Assembly (NCBI GenBank): GCA_009840355.1
Contig: VXNZ01000034.1
Coordinates: 1 to 64,000, forward strand
Direction of reading: 5' to 3'
DNA from: Chloroflexota bacterium
GTDB taxonomy: Bacteria; Chloroflexota; Dehalococcoidia; Lucifugimonadales; JADFKI01
Length of the DNA stretch: 64,000 bases
Shown here: positions 40,534 to 49,788 of the stretch, piece by piece
Layout: the number at the start of each line of letters is the position of its first letter
How positions within the stretch are numbered: position 1 is the stretch's first letter
Notes under the pieces: generated by a model
The model's database searches: none
What the model saw: the letters and a program-made list of their open reading frames with translations, nothing else
What the model was told of the DNA's origin: nothing
Program-made: the position numbers and the translations under genes

Positions 40534-41433
40534 CTACCCCCACAACAGCCCTCGCATGAACGCCAGCGCTTCGGCGCTCTGCACGGCTACCGCCACGTCC
40601 ACGCTCCCGCCCCTCTCATAGTCTGCGGCAACCTCCCCGACACGCTCACCCTCCGTCTCCACGCTCACGGCAGCCGCTCGCGTCTCTATCAGGTCCGGCC
40701 GCAGCGCCGCCATTATTGTTACCGGGTCGTGCATGCTGAACCGTTGGCGGTGCTCGGCTTCGTCTAGGTCGAACCACTTTTCCAGCACTTGCGCCGCTAG
40801 TCGTTCGCCCGGTGTGTCGCCGTTTTGCCAAGATTCGTCGTCGCGCGGGATCGATGTTTGGCGAGATATGTTTAAGCCGAGCAGCGTCACCGGCGCTCCG
40901 GAGCCGAATACGACATTCGCGGCGTGCGGATCGTCCCAGATGTTGAACTCGGCGTAAGGCGTAACATTGCCGGAGCCGTCGCCTTGCCCGCCCATAATGT
41001 ACACGCGCTTAACGGCGTCCTTCAGGCGCGGCTCTTGCCTCAGGGCGCGCGCCACGTTAGTGAGCGGACCAAGCGCGAACAGCGTTATCTCGCCGGGCGA
41101 TGCCATCGCGGTCTCGATGATGTAGTCCACGGCGTTGCCGTCAGCCGGGGTGTTATCGGTATCGGGCAGGCGCACGGTCAAGCCTTCGTCGCCATGCACT
41201 TCGTAGGCATGATGAAACTCGCCCACGAGCGGCATCGATGAGCCTGCGTACACCGGAATGTCGCCGTGTCCCATGTACGCCAACAGGCGCAGCGCGTTCG
41301 CGGTCGTGTGCTCCAAGCGGGCGTTGCCCTCGACCGTCGTCAACGCCAATATGTCGAGGTCAGGGCTGTTCAGCGCCATTATGAGCGCCAGAACATCGTC
41401 CGCGCCCGGGTCTGTGTCGATTATGCACTTCAT
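40534..41433 (-). CDS. Inosine-uridine-preferring nucleoside hydrolase family protein
   Basis: A 299-residue nucleoside hydrolase. The calcium-binding N-terminal motif IIDTDPGADDVLALIMAL is intact, and ALGPLTNVARAL, VYIMGGQGDGSGNVTPYAEFNIWDDPHAANVVF and the catalytic-region His in FSMHDPVTIMA follow. The enzyme cleaves the N-glycosidic bond of ribonucleosides for purine and pyrimidine salvage in the cytosol. Length is close to the usual 310. It converges with the small membrane protein 8 bases away and is not part of the restriction-modification unit. Confidence 0.9.
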   Translation of the reverse strand: MKCIIDTDPGADDVLALIMALNSPDLDILALTTVEGNARLEHTTANALRLLAYMGHGDIPVYAGSSMPLVGEFHHAYEVHGDEGLTVRLPDTDNTPADGNAVDYIIETAMASPGEITLFALGPLTNVARALRQEPRLKDAVKRVYIMGGQGDGSGNVTPYAEFNIWDDPHAANVVFGSGAPVTLLGLNISRQTSIPRDDESWQNGDTPGERLAAQVLEKWFDLDEAEHRQRFSMHDPVTIMAALRPDLIETRAAAVSVETEGERVGEVAADYERGGSVDVAVAVQSAEALAFMRGLLWG

Positions 41434-41499
41434 GGTTCTACTCGCTCACAAGATTTGCAGAATAAATAGGGCCGATGGCAAGCGTGGATAAATGGCATT

Positions 41500-42384
41500 T
41501 CATCTCTTGGCGCGTCGCAGCGACAGCGCGGACAGCAAGCCGCTCAATCCGAGCCGTGCGAGCAGCATCAGTTTTTCGGGCTTGCTCAATCCGATGCGCC
41601 GCTCGAACACATTGTATCCCGACTGCTCTATGCGTTCTAGTATGCCGCCGTATGTCGCGTGCATCAGCTGCGGGCAGGCGCGGGCGTCCGCAGCAATCAG
41701 CGGGAACAGCGCGCGGCTGCGGTCGTAGTATTCCTGTGCGCGCTGTGCCTGATGCGCCATCAATGCCCGAAAGCCGTCAGTCATCGCACCGCGTTCAAGT
41801 TCGGCTTCGGTGTATCCAAAACGTCGCATTTCGTCTTGCGGAATGTAAACTCGGCAGCGCTCTATATCTTCCTTCACATCGCGCAGAATGTTCGTCAGTT
41901 GCAGCGCAAGCCCCATATCAGCGGCGTATTCTTCGGCATTCGCGTCGGTGTAGCCAAAAATCCTGATGCAAACCAGCCCCACGACCGACGCAACCTTGTA
42001 GCAGTATTCGCGCAGTTCGTCGAAGTCGGCGAACCGCGTCTTCACCATGTCCATCTCGACGCCCTGCAGAATCTCGTCCAAGTATGAATACGGTATGCCG
42101 AATGTTTCCGCGGCGTGCCGTAAAGCGAGATACATCTGCGCGTCCTCGCCCGTCGTCGTGGACGATTGCAGATTGCGCCGCACCTCCGCGAAGCCGCGAT
42201 ACTTCTCATCGATAGGCAGGTCCCCATCCGCGATGTCGTCGCACAGGCGGCAGTAGGCGTACACGGCATAGATTGCGCGGCGCTTGTCTCGTGGCAGCGG
42301 AAGAGATGCGTAGTAAAAGCTGCGCGCGTTTTGCTTGGCTACGCGCTGGCAGTGGTCGTAAGCTAGGTCGAGTTCGGTAGCCAT
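41500..42384 (-). CDS. Squalene/phytoene synthase family protein
   Basis: A 294-residue head-to-head prenyl synthase. The two Asp-rich motifs are CRLCDDIADGD (near 45-55) and QLTNILRDVKEDIERCRVYIP (near 160-180), both needed for Mg2+ and diphosphate binding. SFYYASLPLPRDKRRAIYAVYAYCR is the typical N terminus. It joins two farnesyl or geranylgeranyl diphosphates to give squalene or phytoene, the first step to hopanoids or carotenoids; the sequence does not tell which. A polyprenyl diphosphate synthase gene lies just upstream on the same strand and would provide the substrate. Confidence 0.88.
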   Translation of the reverse strand: MATELDLAYDHCQRVAKQNARSFYYASLPLPRDKRRAIYAVYAYCRLCDDIADGDLPIDEKYRGFAEVRRNLQSSTTTGEDAQMYLALRHAAETFGIPYSYLDEILQGVEMDMVKTRFADFDELREYCYKVASVVGLVCIRIFGYTDANAEEYAADMGLALQLTNILRDVKEDIERCRVYIPQDEMRRFGYTEAELERGAMTDGFRALMAHQAQRAQEYYDRSRALFPLIAADARACPQLMHATYGGILERIEQSGYNVFERRIGLSKPEKLMLLARLGLSGLLSALSLRRAKR

Positions 42385-42496
42385 CAGTCGCTGTCAGTTT
42401 CACACTCCGTCTTGCAAATCCGCAATCCGGCAGCAGGGCAACGCGACAGTTTGGCGCACATCGTCGGCGAAAGCGCGCATGGGTAACTGCATGGAA

Positions 42497-43564
42497 TTAG
42501 TGCTCACGATACAGCAGGAACTCTACCAGATTCTTGTACTCTTGCCGCGCGCGCGCGTCCATTTCCACACCGGCTAGGGCTTCTATCGCCGCTTCACCTT
42601 CATCGACTGCTAGGATGTGCGCGTGTTCTCGTACGCCTAGACCGTCCATGATATGCAGCACGTCCTCCACATCCGTGTCATCCGGTTCGTCTTTGCGGTA
42701 TATGTCGAGCAGGCGGCGCTTGTCCGCGCCCTTCGCAGCAGACATTGCGTAAACGGCGGGAAAAGAGTTCTTCTTGCGTCGGATGTCCGCGCCTACTGGC
42801 TTGCCGGTGCTGCGTTCATCGCCCCATATGCCGAGAATGTCGTCGCGCACCTGGAAGATGAAACCCAGCGCTCTACCGCTTTCCTTGAACGACGCAGCAT
42901 CTTTATCCGCGTCAGTCGAGCCTATCACCGCGCCAATCGTGAAGGCGCAGCGAATGAGCGCACCGGTCTTGCGCGCGATCATATGGAGGTATTGCTTCAA
43001 GCTAATCTCGCTCCGTCCCTCGAAATAGATGTCGAGGTATTGCCCTTCGATCATCTCAATGTACGCGTTCGTGAGCTGGTTCACCACGGATATGACTCGG
43101 CTCGGCGGCACGCCTGCGGATTGCAGATCGTCAAGCGTGCTGTCCGCGACTATTCGCAGCACATTGCCCGCCACCAGAGCCTTCGGTATGCCCCAAATTG
43201 CCCACAGCGTCTTGCGATGGTGGCGCGTCTCGTCGCGGTCCTGAATGTCGTCATGAATCAGAGAAAAGTTGTGGATGAGTTCGAGCGCGGCGGCAGCGGG
43301 CATGGCGTTCTCACGAGAGCCGCCGACCGATTCACACGAGAACAGACATAGCGTCGGGCGCACATACTTGCCTTCCGTACCGGCGGCGGGATTGCCTTGC
43401 GGGTCAACCCAACCCATGTAGTAGCGCAGCAGGTCGAAGGCGGGGCGGTCTTTGTCCAGCGCCTCTCGCAGCGCGGCGCCTATTCCGGCGCGGTATTCCG
43501 CGAACATGCTCGGCAGTTCAGGGCGCGGTCTTTCGGCGATGTTCGCGGCTTGGGCTTGGCTCAT
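42497..43564 (-). CDS. Polyprenyl (geranylgeranyl/farnesyl-type) diphosphate synthase
   Basis: A 355-residue trans-prenyl synthase. The first aspartate motif is SLIHDDIQDRDETRHHRKTLW, the second is FQVRDDILGIWGDE with GKPVGADIRRKKNSFP following. KYVRPTLCLFSCE supplies the isopentenyl diphosphate Arg. It condenses isopentenyl diphosphate with an allylic primer. Chain length cannot be fixed by eye. The frame is open to 43648 but ATG 43564 gives a family-like N terminus. The squalene/phytoene synthase gene follows after 112 bases. Confidence 0.88.
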   Translation of the reverse strand: MSQAQAANIAERPRPELPSMFAEYRAGIGAALREALDKDRPAFDLLRYYMGWVDPQGNPAAGTEGKYVRPTLCLFSCESVGGSRENAMPAAAALELIHNFSLIHDDIQDRDETRHHRKTLWAIWGIPKALVAGNVLRIVADSTLDDLQSAGVPPSRVISVVNQLTNAYIEMIEGQYLDIYFEGRSEISLKQYLHMIARKTGALIRCAFTIGAVIGSTDADKDAASFKESGRALGFIFQVRDDILGIWGDERSTGKPVGADIRRKKNSFPAVYAMSAAKGADKRRLLDIYRKDEPDDTDVEDVLHIMDGLGVREHAHILAVDEGEAAIEALAGVEMDARARQEYKNLVEFLLYREH

Positions 43565-44071
43565 AAGGCACTTTGCTGGGAATAGTCTGCAGGCGTTCGG
43601 CGCGCCACAACACGGGCGACTTCTTGCGTGATAATTCACGTAGTTCAATGTGGCAAATGCGTGCGTCCAGTCTGAGTCAGGTTAGCACCGCGCCCGATTC
43701 TAGTCAATGTGCGCGCATGGCTGAATCGGGCTGTGCAAATGGCAGAACACGTACACCCTAGCCTACTCCCACCTTAACCTTCCTCTGACAAGGGCAAGTA
43801 TCTGCTTTCGTACCCGGTATGTCATTATCCCTAGGGGCGACCGGCCAGTCCCATCTACCGTCCTTGCGTTCCGCCCATTCAATCTCAACGTTAACATACC
43901 CCAATCAGGACGAAGGCAAGGGAGGAACTAATGAAAGCGGCGCGTTCACAGTGCGTTAATGCGCGGTGTGGCAGCGACAGTTCGCGCCACCCATTCTGCC
44001 CTATTTCGCTTGCAATCATCTCGCGCGCTATGCTATATTCACCGCGAGAAAGGGATTGCCATTGCCAAGAA
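43565..44071. other. Divergent region between isoprenoid genes and the nuo operon
   Basis: The 507 bases hold the nuo promoter (44010-44039). From 43931 an ATG with a good GGGAGG site opens a frame continuous with nuoA, which would add 47 residues not typical of NuoA; the promoter lies downstream of it. No RNA gene or other conserved frame is seen in 43565-43930. Confidence 0.5.
44010..44039 (+). promoter_or_regulatory. Promoter of the nuo operon, TTGCAA-N18-TATATT with extended -10
   Basis: TTGCAA lies at 44010-44015 and TATATT at 44034-44039, preceded by TGC, an extended -10 element. Transcription near 44046 would leave a leader of about 26 bases before nuoA at 44072. Confidence 0.6.
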
Positions 44072-44467
44072 ATGCTTGACGATTACTTCCGACAATACGG
44101 TTACATAGCCATATTCGCCGCGATCGCGGTTGCCGTCCCCGCAGGCATGCTGCTTGCGTCTTGGGCGCTCTCGCTGTTCAAGATTCGGCCGCAGATGCCC
44201 AGCGCCATCAAGGAGAGCATCTACGAGTGCGGCTTCGAGACGCTGACCGGCAGGTGGAGCCAGTTCAACTTTCGGTTTTACGGCTTTGCGCTGCTGTTCG
44301 TGATCTTCGATGTAGAGGTCATATTCCTCTTTCCGTGGGCGGCGAGTTTCGGCTACATGAGCCGTGAATTCGGCGTGTTCATATTGCTGGAGATGATGGT
44401 CTTCATCGCCATCCTCATCGTCGGCTGGCTATACGCTTGGCGCAAGGGTTCGCTTGAATGGAGTTAG
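44072..44467 (+). CDS. nuoA: NADH-quinone oxidoreductase subunit A
   Basis: A 131-residue membrane subunit of respiratory complex I with three spans. The conserved loop [13 protein letters not shown] with its Cys is followed by [27 protein letters not shown], the family signature. It helps close the quinone channel at the arm junction. ATG 44072 gives the standard length. The frame extends to ATG 43931 with a strong ribosome site, but the added residues do not look like NuoA and the promoter lies inside them. First gene of an 11-subunit operon. Confidence 0.9.
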   Translation: MLDDYFRQYGYIAIFAAIAVAVPAGMLLASWALSLFKIRPQMPSAIKESIYECGFETLTGRWSQFNFRFYGFALLFVIFDVEVIFLFPWAASFGYMSREFGVFILLEMMVFIAILIVGWLYAWRKGSLEWS

Positions 44468-44468
44468 T

Positions 44469-45089
44469 ATGACCGAGAACAGCACGCAGTCAAGCGCCGG
44501 CCTAGTCATACCGCTCGCCCAGCAGAGCTGGGAAGTGGACATAGACGAAGGCGAGGTCATCAACCACATCAAGGCTACGCATACCTCTATGCTGACCGAG
44601 CCTGTCATCGAAGTGCCGGACGACTTGGAGCGCAATGTCGCCGTAACATCGGTGGATGCGCTGGTGAACTGGGGCAGAAAGTCTGCCGTTTGGCCACTGT
44701 CATTCGGACTAGCATGCTGTGCCTTCGAGATGATGGCGAGCGCGATGTCCCGCTTCGACCTCGCGCGCTTTGGCATGGAAGCGTTTAGGCCCTCACCGCG
44801 CCAAGCCGACCTGATTATCATCGCAGGCACGGTCACTTGGAAGATGGCGCCCGCAATTCAACGCGTTTATGAGCAGATGGCGGAACCCAAGTGGGTCATC
44901 TCCATGGGCGTGTGTGCGACCAGCGGCGGTCCATATTACGGCAGCTACAGCGTAGTGCCCGGCGTTAACCACATCATCCCGGTCGATGTGTATGTGCCCG
45001 GCTGCCCACCTCGTCCGGACGCGCTGCTCTACGGCATTATGCAGCTGCACGAGAAGATTAAGCGATACTCCATCGCCCGCAAGAAGTGA
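44469..45089 (+). CDS. nuoB: NADH-quinone oxidoreductase subunit B
   Basis: A peripheral-arm subunit of about 206 residues that binds cluster N2, the last iron-sulfur centre before quinone. The ligands are the adjacent cysteines in [11 protein letters not shown], the Cys in [10 protein letters not shown] and the one in YVPGCPPRP. An N-terminal extension of about 60 residues precedes the core. ATG 44469 directly follows the nuoA stop, with GGAG upstream. All four ligands are present, so the subunit should be functional. Confidence 0.93.
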   Translation: MTENSTQSSAGLVIPLAQQSWEVDIDEGEVINHIKATHTSMLTEPVIEVPDDLERNVAVTSVDALVNWGRKSAVWPLSFGLACCAFEMMASAMSRFDLARFGMEAFRPSPRQADLIIIAGTVTWKMAPAIQRVYEQMAEPKWVISMGVCATSGGPYYGSYSVVPGVNHIIPVDVYVPGCPPRPDALLYGIMQLHEKIKRYSIARKK

Positions 45090-45102
45090 GAATATACTGC
45101 CT

Positions 45103-45555
45103 ATGACCAGAACTCTTGCCGGGGCGGATGTAGCAAGGCGGATTAACGCCGACTTGCCGGGCGCTGTCGTCAGATCCAGCGGCGGCGATGTCTGGATCGA
45201 ACTCGCCTCTATCGCCAATGTCGCGGCATTCTTGCGGGACACGGAAGGGCTTGAGTTTTCCTTCCTGTCTTCGATAACCGCCGTTGACTATGTGGAATAC
45301 TTCGAGCTTGTCTATCACCTGACATCGTTGACGCGCAACCAAAGCGTCGTGCTGAAAGCGCACTGCTACGGCAGAGACGACCTGAGCGCTCCGTCAGTCT
45401 GCGGCATCTGGCGCGGCGCGGATTTTCAGGAACGCGAAGTCTGGGACTTGTTCGGCATACGATTCGATGGGCATCCCAACCTCAAGCGCATCCTACTGTG
45501 GGAGGGCTTTCCTGGGCATCCGCTGCGCAAAGACTACCTTGGGCAAGACCCATAA
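45103..45555 (+). CDS. nuoC: NADH-quinone oxidoreductase subunit C
   Basis: A 150-residue hydrophilic subunit (30-kDa family) that supports NuoD near the quinone site. The signature FQEREVWDLFGIRFDGHPNLKRILLWEGFPGHPLRKDY ends the protein. It is separate from nuoD, unlike the fused NuoCD of E. coli. ATG 45103 is chosen inside a longer open frame because it follows the nuoB stop by 13 bases and gives normal length. Confidence 0.91.
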   Translation: MTRTLAGADVARRINADLPGAVVRSSGGDVWIELASIANVAAFLRDTEGLEFSFLSSITAVDYVEYFELVYHLTSLTRNQSVVLKAHCYGRDDLSAPSVCGIWRGADFQEREVWDLFGIRFDGHPNLKRILLWEGFPGHPLRKDYLGQDP

Positions 45556-45622
45556 GCCCCTTTAGGACAAGCAGCCAATACCAAACGGGCAGAACGATTA
45601 CCCTAAGAAAGACAGCAAGCAC

Positions 45623-46729
45623 ATGACCGTTAAGACCGAGCCGGTCACCATTAATTTGGGGCCCCAACATCCGAGCACGCACGGCGTGTTCAGACTCCGC
45701 GTCACCTTCGACGGCGAAGTTATCGTTGATGTGGAACCTGTGCTCGGCTACCTTCATCGCGGCTCGGAAAAGCTCGCGGAAGGGCGCACCTATGTGCAGA
45801 TTGTTACACTTACCGACCGCATGGATTATATCGCCAGCATGTCCAACAATCTGGCATATGTACGCGCGGTAGAAAAGCTCGCGGGTATTGAAGTGCCTGA
45901 GCGCGCGCAGTACATCCGCGTCATAAGCGCGGAGTTGCAGCGCATCGCAAGCCACCTGATGGCGACAGGATTCCTGCTGAACGACCTCGGCGCGCTTGCC
46001 ACGCCGCTGATGTATTGCTTCCGCGAGCGCGAGCGCATACTCGACCTGTTCGAGATGCTCTGCGGCGCGCGCATCACGCTGAGCTACATGCGGCCCGGTG
46101 GCGTGTTCCAAGACACGCCACCTGAATTCTGGCCTGCGCTCGAAGAGTTCATCGGCAATATGCCTACATACATCGACGAACTCGAACGCCTCATTTCCGG
46201 CAACGAAATCGTTCTGACGCGAACACGCGAAGTCGGCTTGCTAAACGATGTGGACGCGGTGGACTACTCGATTTCCGGACCAATGCTGCGAGCGGCAGGC
46301 GTCGAATGGGACTTGCGCAAGGCAGACCCGTACGAGATATACGACAGGCTGGATTTCGACATTCCTATCGGCGCACTTGGCGATACATTCGACCGCTACA
46401 TCGTGCGCATTCAGGAAATGCGGGAGAGCATCCGGATCATACGGCAGTGTATCGACGCGATTCCTCCGAATGGTCCGATCCGTGCGGAGACGCCGTTCTT
46501 CATACGACCGCCGGAGGGTGACGCTTATGCCGCGGTCGAATCGCCGAAGGGCGAGCTGGGCTTCTATCTCGTCAGCGACGGGGGCATTTCGCCGTACCGT
46601 TGCCATGTACGCGCGCCATCCTTTATAAATATCACGCCATTGCGCGAAATGTTGCTGGGCTGGAAGATGAGCGACCTTATTATCATCTTCGGCTCAATCG
46701 ACATCGTGCTGGGCGAGGTAGATAGGTAA
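45623..46729 (+). CDS. nuoD: NADH-quinone oxidoreductase subunit D
   Basis: A 368-residue subunit (49-kDa family), related to the large subunit of NiFe hydrogenases but without the metal cysteines. LGPQHPSTHGVFRLRV carries the conserved His near the quinone headgroup. GYLHRGSEKLAEGRTY and TDRMDYIASM follow, and the end (SDLIIIFGSIDIVLGEVDR) is typical. It forms the quinone-binding pocket with NuoB. All expected segments are present. Confidence 0.93.
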   Translation: MTVKTEPVTINLGPQHPSTHGVFRLRVTFDGEVIVDVEPVLGYLHRGSEKLAEGRTYVQIVTLTDRMDYIASMSNNLAYVRAVEKLAGIEVPERAQYIRVISAELQRIASHLMATGFLLNDLGALATPLMYCFRERERILDLFEMLCGARITLSYMRPGGVFQDTPPEFWPALEEFIGNMPTYIDELERLISGNEIVLTRTREVGLLNDVDAVDYSISGPMLRAAGVEWDLRKADPYEIYDRLDFDIPIGALGDTFDRYIVRIQEMRESIRIIRQCIDAIPPNGPIRAETPFFIRPPEGDAYAAVESPKGELGFYLVSDGGISPYRCHVRAPSFINITPLREMLLGWKMSDLIIIFGSIDIVLGEVDR

Positions 46730-46742
46730 AGGCGACTGGAAT

Positions 46743-47939
46743 ATGGACTTCTCTGAGACGGGCATACTGAGCTTCCACGGCATTTACGGCATATTCGCGC
46801 TGTTCCTGCCGGGCTGGCTCGCGTACGCCGCGACATGCGGGGTGCTCGCCTTCATCGTGATAAACGCGATGGTGATGGCGACCGCGCTCTACACATGGTT
46901 CGAGCGCCGCATGATTGGCAGGTTTCAGGCGCGGCTCGGTCCAAATCGCTGGGGCCCATTCGGCTTGCTGCAGCCATTCGCCGATGTCATCAAGCTCATC
47001 GTCAAGGAAGATACCGTTCCTTCGACTGCGGACAAGATTGTGTTCGCGCTCGCGCCTATCGCATTGTTCGCGCCGACTGTACTTACAATCGCCATCATAC
47101 CCTTTGGCGAGAGCTCCTTTCTAGGCAAGCTCAATATAGGCGTCCTATTCCTAATCGGCGTCACCTCCGTAAACACGGTCGCTGTCTTGGCGGCCGGCTT
47201 TGCTTCCCGCAACAAGTACGCCATGCTGGGTTCGATGCGCGGCGTAGCGATGCTGTGCAGTTACGAAGTGCCTATGGCGCTTGCACTGGTGGGCGTTGTG
47301 CTGATAGCCAATTCCATGTCGCTCTACGAAATTGTGCAGGCGCAGAGCGTGCCTTTTCTGCTGGTTCAGCCGCTCGGTTTTTTCGTGTTCATGGCGGCGG
47401 CTTCCGCTGAAATGAGCCGCACGCCCTTCGACCAAATAGAGGCAGAATCCGAACTTGGATCCGGTTACCATACCGAATACAGCGGAATGAAATTCGCCAT
47501 TTTCCAGCTCGCCGAATTCATGGCGCCCATAGTCGTGAGCATCATAGCCGTGGTGCTGTTCTTGGGCGGCACGCGCGGCTTCGACCCGATACCGGGGCAG
47601 CTCTGGTTCATCATAAAGGTCGTGCTCGTTCTGTTCGGACTGCTTTGGATTCGCGCCACCTGGCCTAGGCTGCGCATCGACCAGATTATGGGCTTTGCGT
47701 GGAAGGGCTTGTTCGCTCTCGCCATCTTGAACATTTTCGTCATCGCCATCGAGGTGATGCTGTTTCAAGACGGCGAGGGGAACATAACCACGCGCGGAAT
47801 GTGGACAATGGCTGCTGTCAACTGGGCTATTACTCTTGCCGCTATCGCGATTATGGTCAATGTGCTCGGCGGCAAGAAGCTGGAACGCCCGGCGCCAAAG
47901 CCTTCACCCCTTGCAAACATGTACGCGGAGGCAGACTAG
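46743..47939 (+). CDS. nuoH: NADH-quinone oxidoreductase subunit H
   Basis: A 398-residue membrane subunit with eight or more spans, connecting the quinone site to the proton pumps. Marks are YTWFERRMIGRFQARLGPNRWGPFGLLQPFADVIKLIVKED (first conserved loop), SAEMSRTPFDQIEAESELGSGYHTEYSGMKF (acid-rich loop), and LWIRATWPRLRIDQIMGFAWK. It has a hydrophilic C-terminal tail of about 20 residues. It follows nuoD by 13 bases. Confidence 0.93.
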   Translation: MDFSETGILSFHGIYGIFALFLPGWLAYAATCGVLAFIVINAMVMATALYTWFERRMIGRFQARLGPNRWGPFGLLQPFADVIKLIVKEDTVPSTADKIVFALAPIALFAPTVLTIAIIPFGESSFLGKLNIGVLFLIGVTSVNTVAVLAAGFASRNKYAMLGSMRGVAMLCSYEVPMALALVGVVLIANSMSLYEIVQAQSVPFLLVQPLGFFVFMAAASAEMSRTPFDQIEAESELGSGYHTEYSGMKFAIFQLAEFMAPIVVSIIAVVLFLGGTRGFDPIPGQLWFIIKVVLVLFGLLWIRATWPRLRIDQIMGFAWKGLFALAILNIFVIAIEVMLFQDGEGNITTRGMWTMAAVNWAITLAAIAIMVNVLGGKKLERPAPKPSPLANMYAEAD

Positions 47940-47941
47940 CC

Positions 47942-48613
47942 ATGTATGGAACAGGACTGCTAAAGGGCTTGAGCATCACCATGAAGAACTTGGTGAAGCC
48001 CGGACGGATGTTCACGCTTAATCAGTATCCGGACAGGAAAATCGGGCTAATCGGCTTGGCGAAGATGCAGAACACGAACGCTCTCTCATTCGCGGTCAAG
48101 AAGCCCGGCACGGCGGTGAAGGCGCTTGTCGGCATGGTCAGCGTGCCTGACCGCATGCCGCAGCACGGTCGCTTTCGCGGCGAAGAGTTTAGCTGGTACG
48201 AGCAGCGCTGCACCGGATGCGCGAGCTGCGCCAAATACTGCCCGTTGGGCATCATCCGCATCGTAACGCATCCAAGCGAGCAGCAGATACCGGAAGGCGA
48301 CAAGTACTTCATCGATGTGTTCGACATTGACATCGGGCGCTGCATGTTCTGCGGCTTGTGCGTCGAGGCGTGTCCGTATGACGCACTGCACATGGGCAGC
48401 GGGTTTGAGGAAGGCAAGTACCGCCGGCACGACCTGGTAATCAACAAGCAGATGCTCAACGAGTCGCCCAAGCGCCCAAGTCTGTGGTTCCGCCCGCAGA
48501 TAGAAGACAAGGACTACCATCCGCATAGCCACGAAGAGATCGAATGGCAGAACGCCGGACGGCACGAACGCCCGACGGTCGAGCAGCAGCAAGAAAGGTG
48601 GACTGAACGCTGA
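47942..48613 (+). CDS. nuoI: NADH-quinone oxidoreductase subunit I
   Basis: A 223-residue ferredoxin-like subunit with two [4Fe-4S] clusters (N6a, N6b). The motifs are CTGCASCAKYCP and CMFCGLCVEACP. An N-terminal amphipathic stretch (GLLKGLSITMKNLVKPGRMFTLNQYP) lies along the membrane, and a charged C-terminal tail of about 60 residues follows. In an enzyme without NuoEFG, NuoI is a plausible docking site for ferredoxin. ATG 47942 is two bases after the nuoH stop. Confidence 0.92.
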   Translation: MYGTGLLKGLSITMKNLVKPGRMFTLNQYPDRKIGLIGLAKMQNTNALSFAVKKPGTAVKALVGMVSVPDRMPQHGRFRGEEFSWYEQRCTGCASCAKYCPLGIIRIVTHPSEQQIPEGDKYFIDVFDIDIGRCMFCGLCVEACPYDALHMGSGFEEGKYRRHDLVINKQMLNESPKRPSLWFRPQIEDKDYHPHSHEEIEWQNAGRHERPTVEQQQERWTER

Positions 48614-49197
48614 TGTTGGGTCAGGGCACTGAGGCAAGCCTGCTTGCGGACATAGTTTTTTGGGTTATCGCCGTCTCCAGCATCATCGCGGCGCTGGCGG
48701 TCGTCCTACTCAAAGACCTGTTCAGGGCAGCCCTCTTTCTGATAGTATCCTTCCTCGGCGTGGCGGGAATGTTCGTCCTGCTGCGCGCCGAGTTCCTGGC
48801 GGTCGTGCAGGTGCTGGTGTATGTCGGCGCCATATCCGTGCTGATAATCTTCGCCATCTTGATGACGCGCGATGTGGAAGAAGGCAGCCCGGCGAACAAG
48901 TTCCGGCTTCCGATGGCGATATTCTCGGCGTTGTTCGCGGCGGTTGCGATATATGTCGCGGTAAGCACCAACTGGAACACGCTCGAATCGGCAATCGCCA
49001 GTGGCGCTATCGCCGAAGAGACCACCGCGAAAATCACGGAGGTCTATTCCAACACCATCCCTTGGATAGGACGACTGTTGCTGCGCGACTTTGTACTTGC
49101 GTTCGAGGTAGCGTCAGTGGTGCTGCTTGCGGCGCTCATTGGCGCGCTGGCGCTCATTCGCGAGCGCGAGTCAGCCGGCAATTCAGAGTCTGACTAG
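48613..49197 (+). CDS. nuoJ: NADH-quinone oxidoreductase subunit J
   Basis: A 194-residue membrane subunit with five spans. The third-helix motif LAVVQVLVYVGAISVLIIFAILMTRD is the family signature and forms part of the pi-bulge region next to the E-channel. The start overlaps the nuoI stop by one base. The C-terminal tail is short and polar. Confidence 0.91.
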   Translation: MLGQGTEASLLADIVFWVIAVSSIIAALAVVLLKDLFRAALFLIVSFLGVAGMFVLLRAEFLAVVQVLVYVGAISVLIIFAILMTRDVEEGSPANKFRLPMAIFSALFAAVAIYVAVSTNWNTLESAIASGAIAEETTAKITEVYSNTIPWIGRLLLRDFVLAFEVASVVLLAALIGALALIRERESAGNSESD

Positions 49198-49223
49198 AAG
49201 TAGAAGCCGAAAGGTCGAAATAC

Positions 49224-49577
49224 TTGAGCCTAGAGAACTTCCTGATAGTAGCGGCGATAATCTTCGCAATAGGCCTGTACGGCGCGATAACGAAACAGAA
49301 CGCCATCGCAGTCCTTATGTCGCTCGAGCTGATGTTCAACGCGGTCAACATCAGCGCGGTCGCCATGTCGCGCTACATCGTGCCCGCCAGCATCGCGCAG
49401 AACCCGCAGACGGGCGCGGACCAGGCGGTGCAATTCCTGCTGACGGGTCAAGTCTTCACGGTATTCATCATCACTGTCGCGGCGGCGGAAGTCGCGCTGG
49501 GGCTTGCTATCGTGCTGTCTATATTCCGGCAGCGCGCGAGCATATTCGTCTCCGATGCCGCCGAGCTGAAGAACTAG
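49224..49577 (+). CDS. nuoK: NADH-quinone oxidoreductase subunit K
   Basis: A 117-residue, three-span membrane subunit. LMSLELMFNAVNISAVA has the conserved Glu of the proton path on the second helix. FIITVAAAEVALGLAIVLSIFRQR carries the second conserved Glu. The start is TTG 49224, followed by the usual SLENFLIVAAIIFAIGLYG. The loop between helices 2 and 3 is about 15 residues longer than in the shortest members. Confidence 0.91.
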   Translation: MSLENFLIVAAIIFAIGLYGAITKQNAIAVLMSLELMFNAVNISAVAMSRYIVPASIAQNPQTGADQAVQFLLTGQVFTVFIITVAAAEVALGLAIVLSIFRQRASIFVSDAAELKN

Positions 49578-49590
49578 CAAGGGCTTTACT

Positions 49591-49785
49591 ATGTGGACCG
49601 ATTACAAGAGAGCATCAAACCTTATGAGCGCGCAGATGTGGAAGGATGTGTTGGAAGGCGACGGACTGCCGACCAAGATCCTGCCCGAAGGCGACATACT
49701 GACATGGAGCGAGCGCTCCACATTCCGCGTCCTCGTCCCAAAGGGCCGCGAGCATGTCGCGGATGAAATACTGAGGAAGCTGTAA
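49591..49785 (+). CDS. DUF2007-like small protein inside the nuo operon
   Basis: A 64-residue soluble protein. Its pattern (MSAQMWKDVLEGDGLPTKILPEGD... FRVLVPKGREHVADEIL) matches DUF2007-type putative signal-transducing proteins with a small ACT-like or PII-like fold: helix choosing between strands, then V-x-V-P-x-x-x-x-x-A. Its role is unknown. It sits with 13 bases after nuoK and 3 bases before nuoL, so it is made with complex I and could be an assembly or regulatory factor. Confidence 0.7.
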   Translation: MWTDYKRASNLMSAQMWKDVLEGDGLPTKILPEGDILTWSERSTFRVLVPKGREHVADEILRKL

Positions 49786-49788
49786 ACA

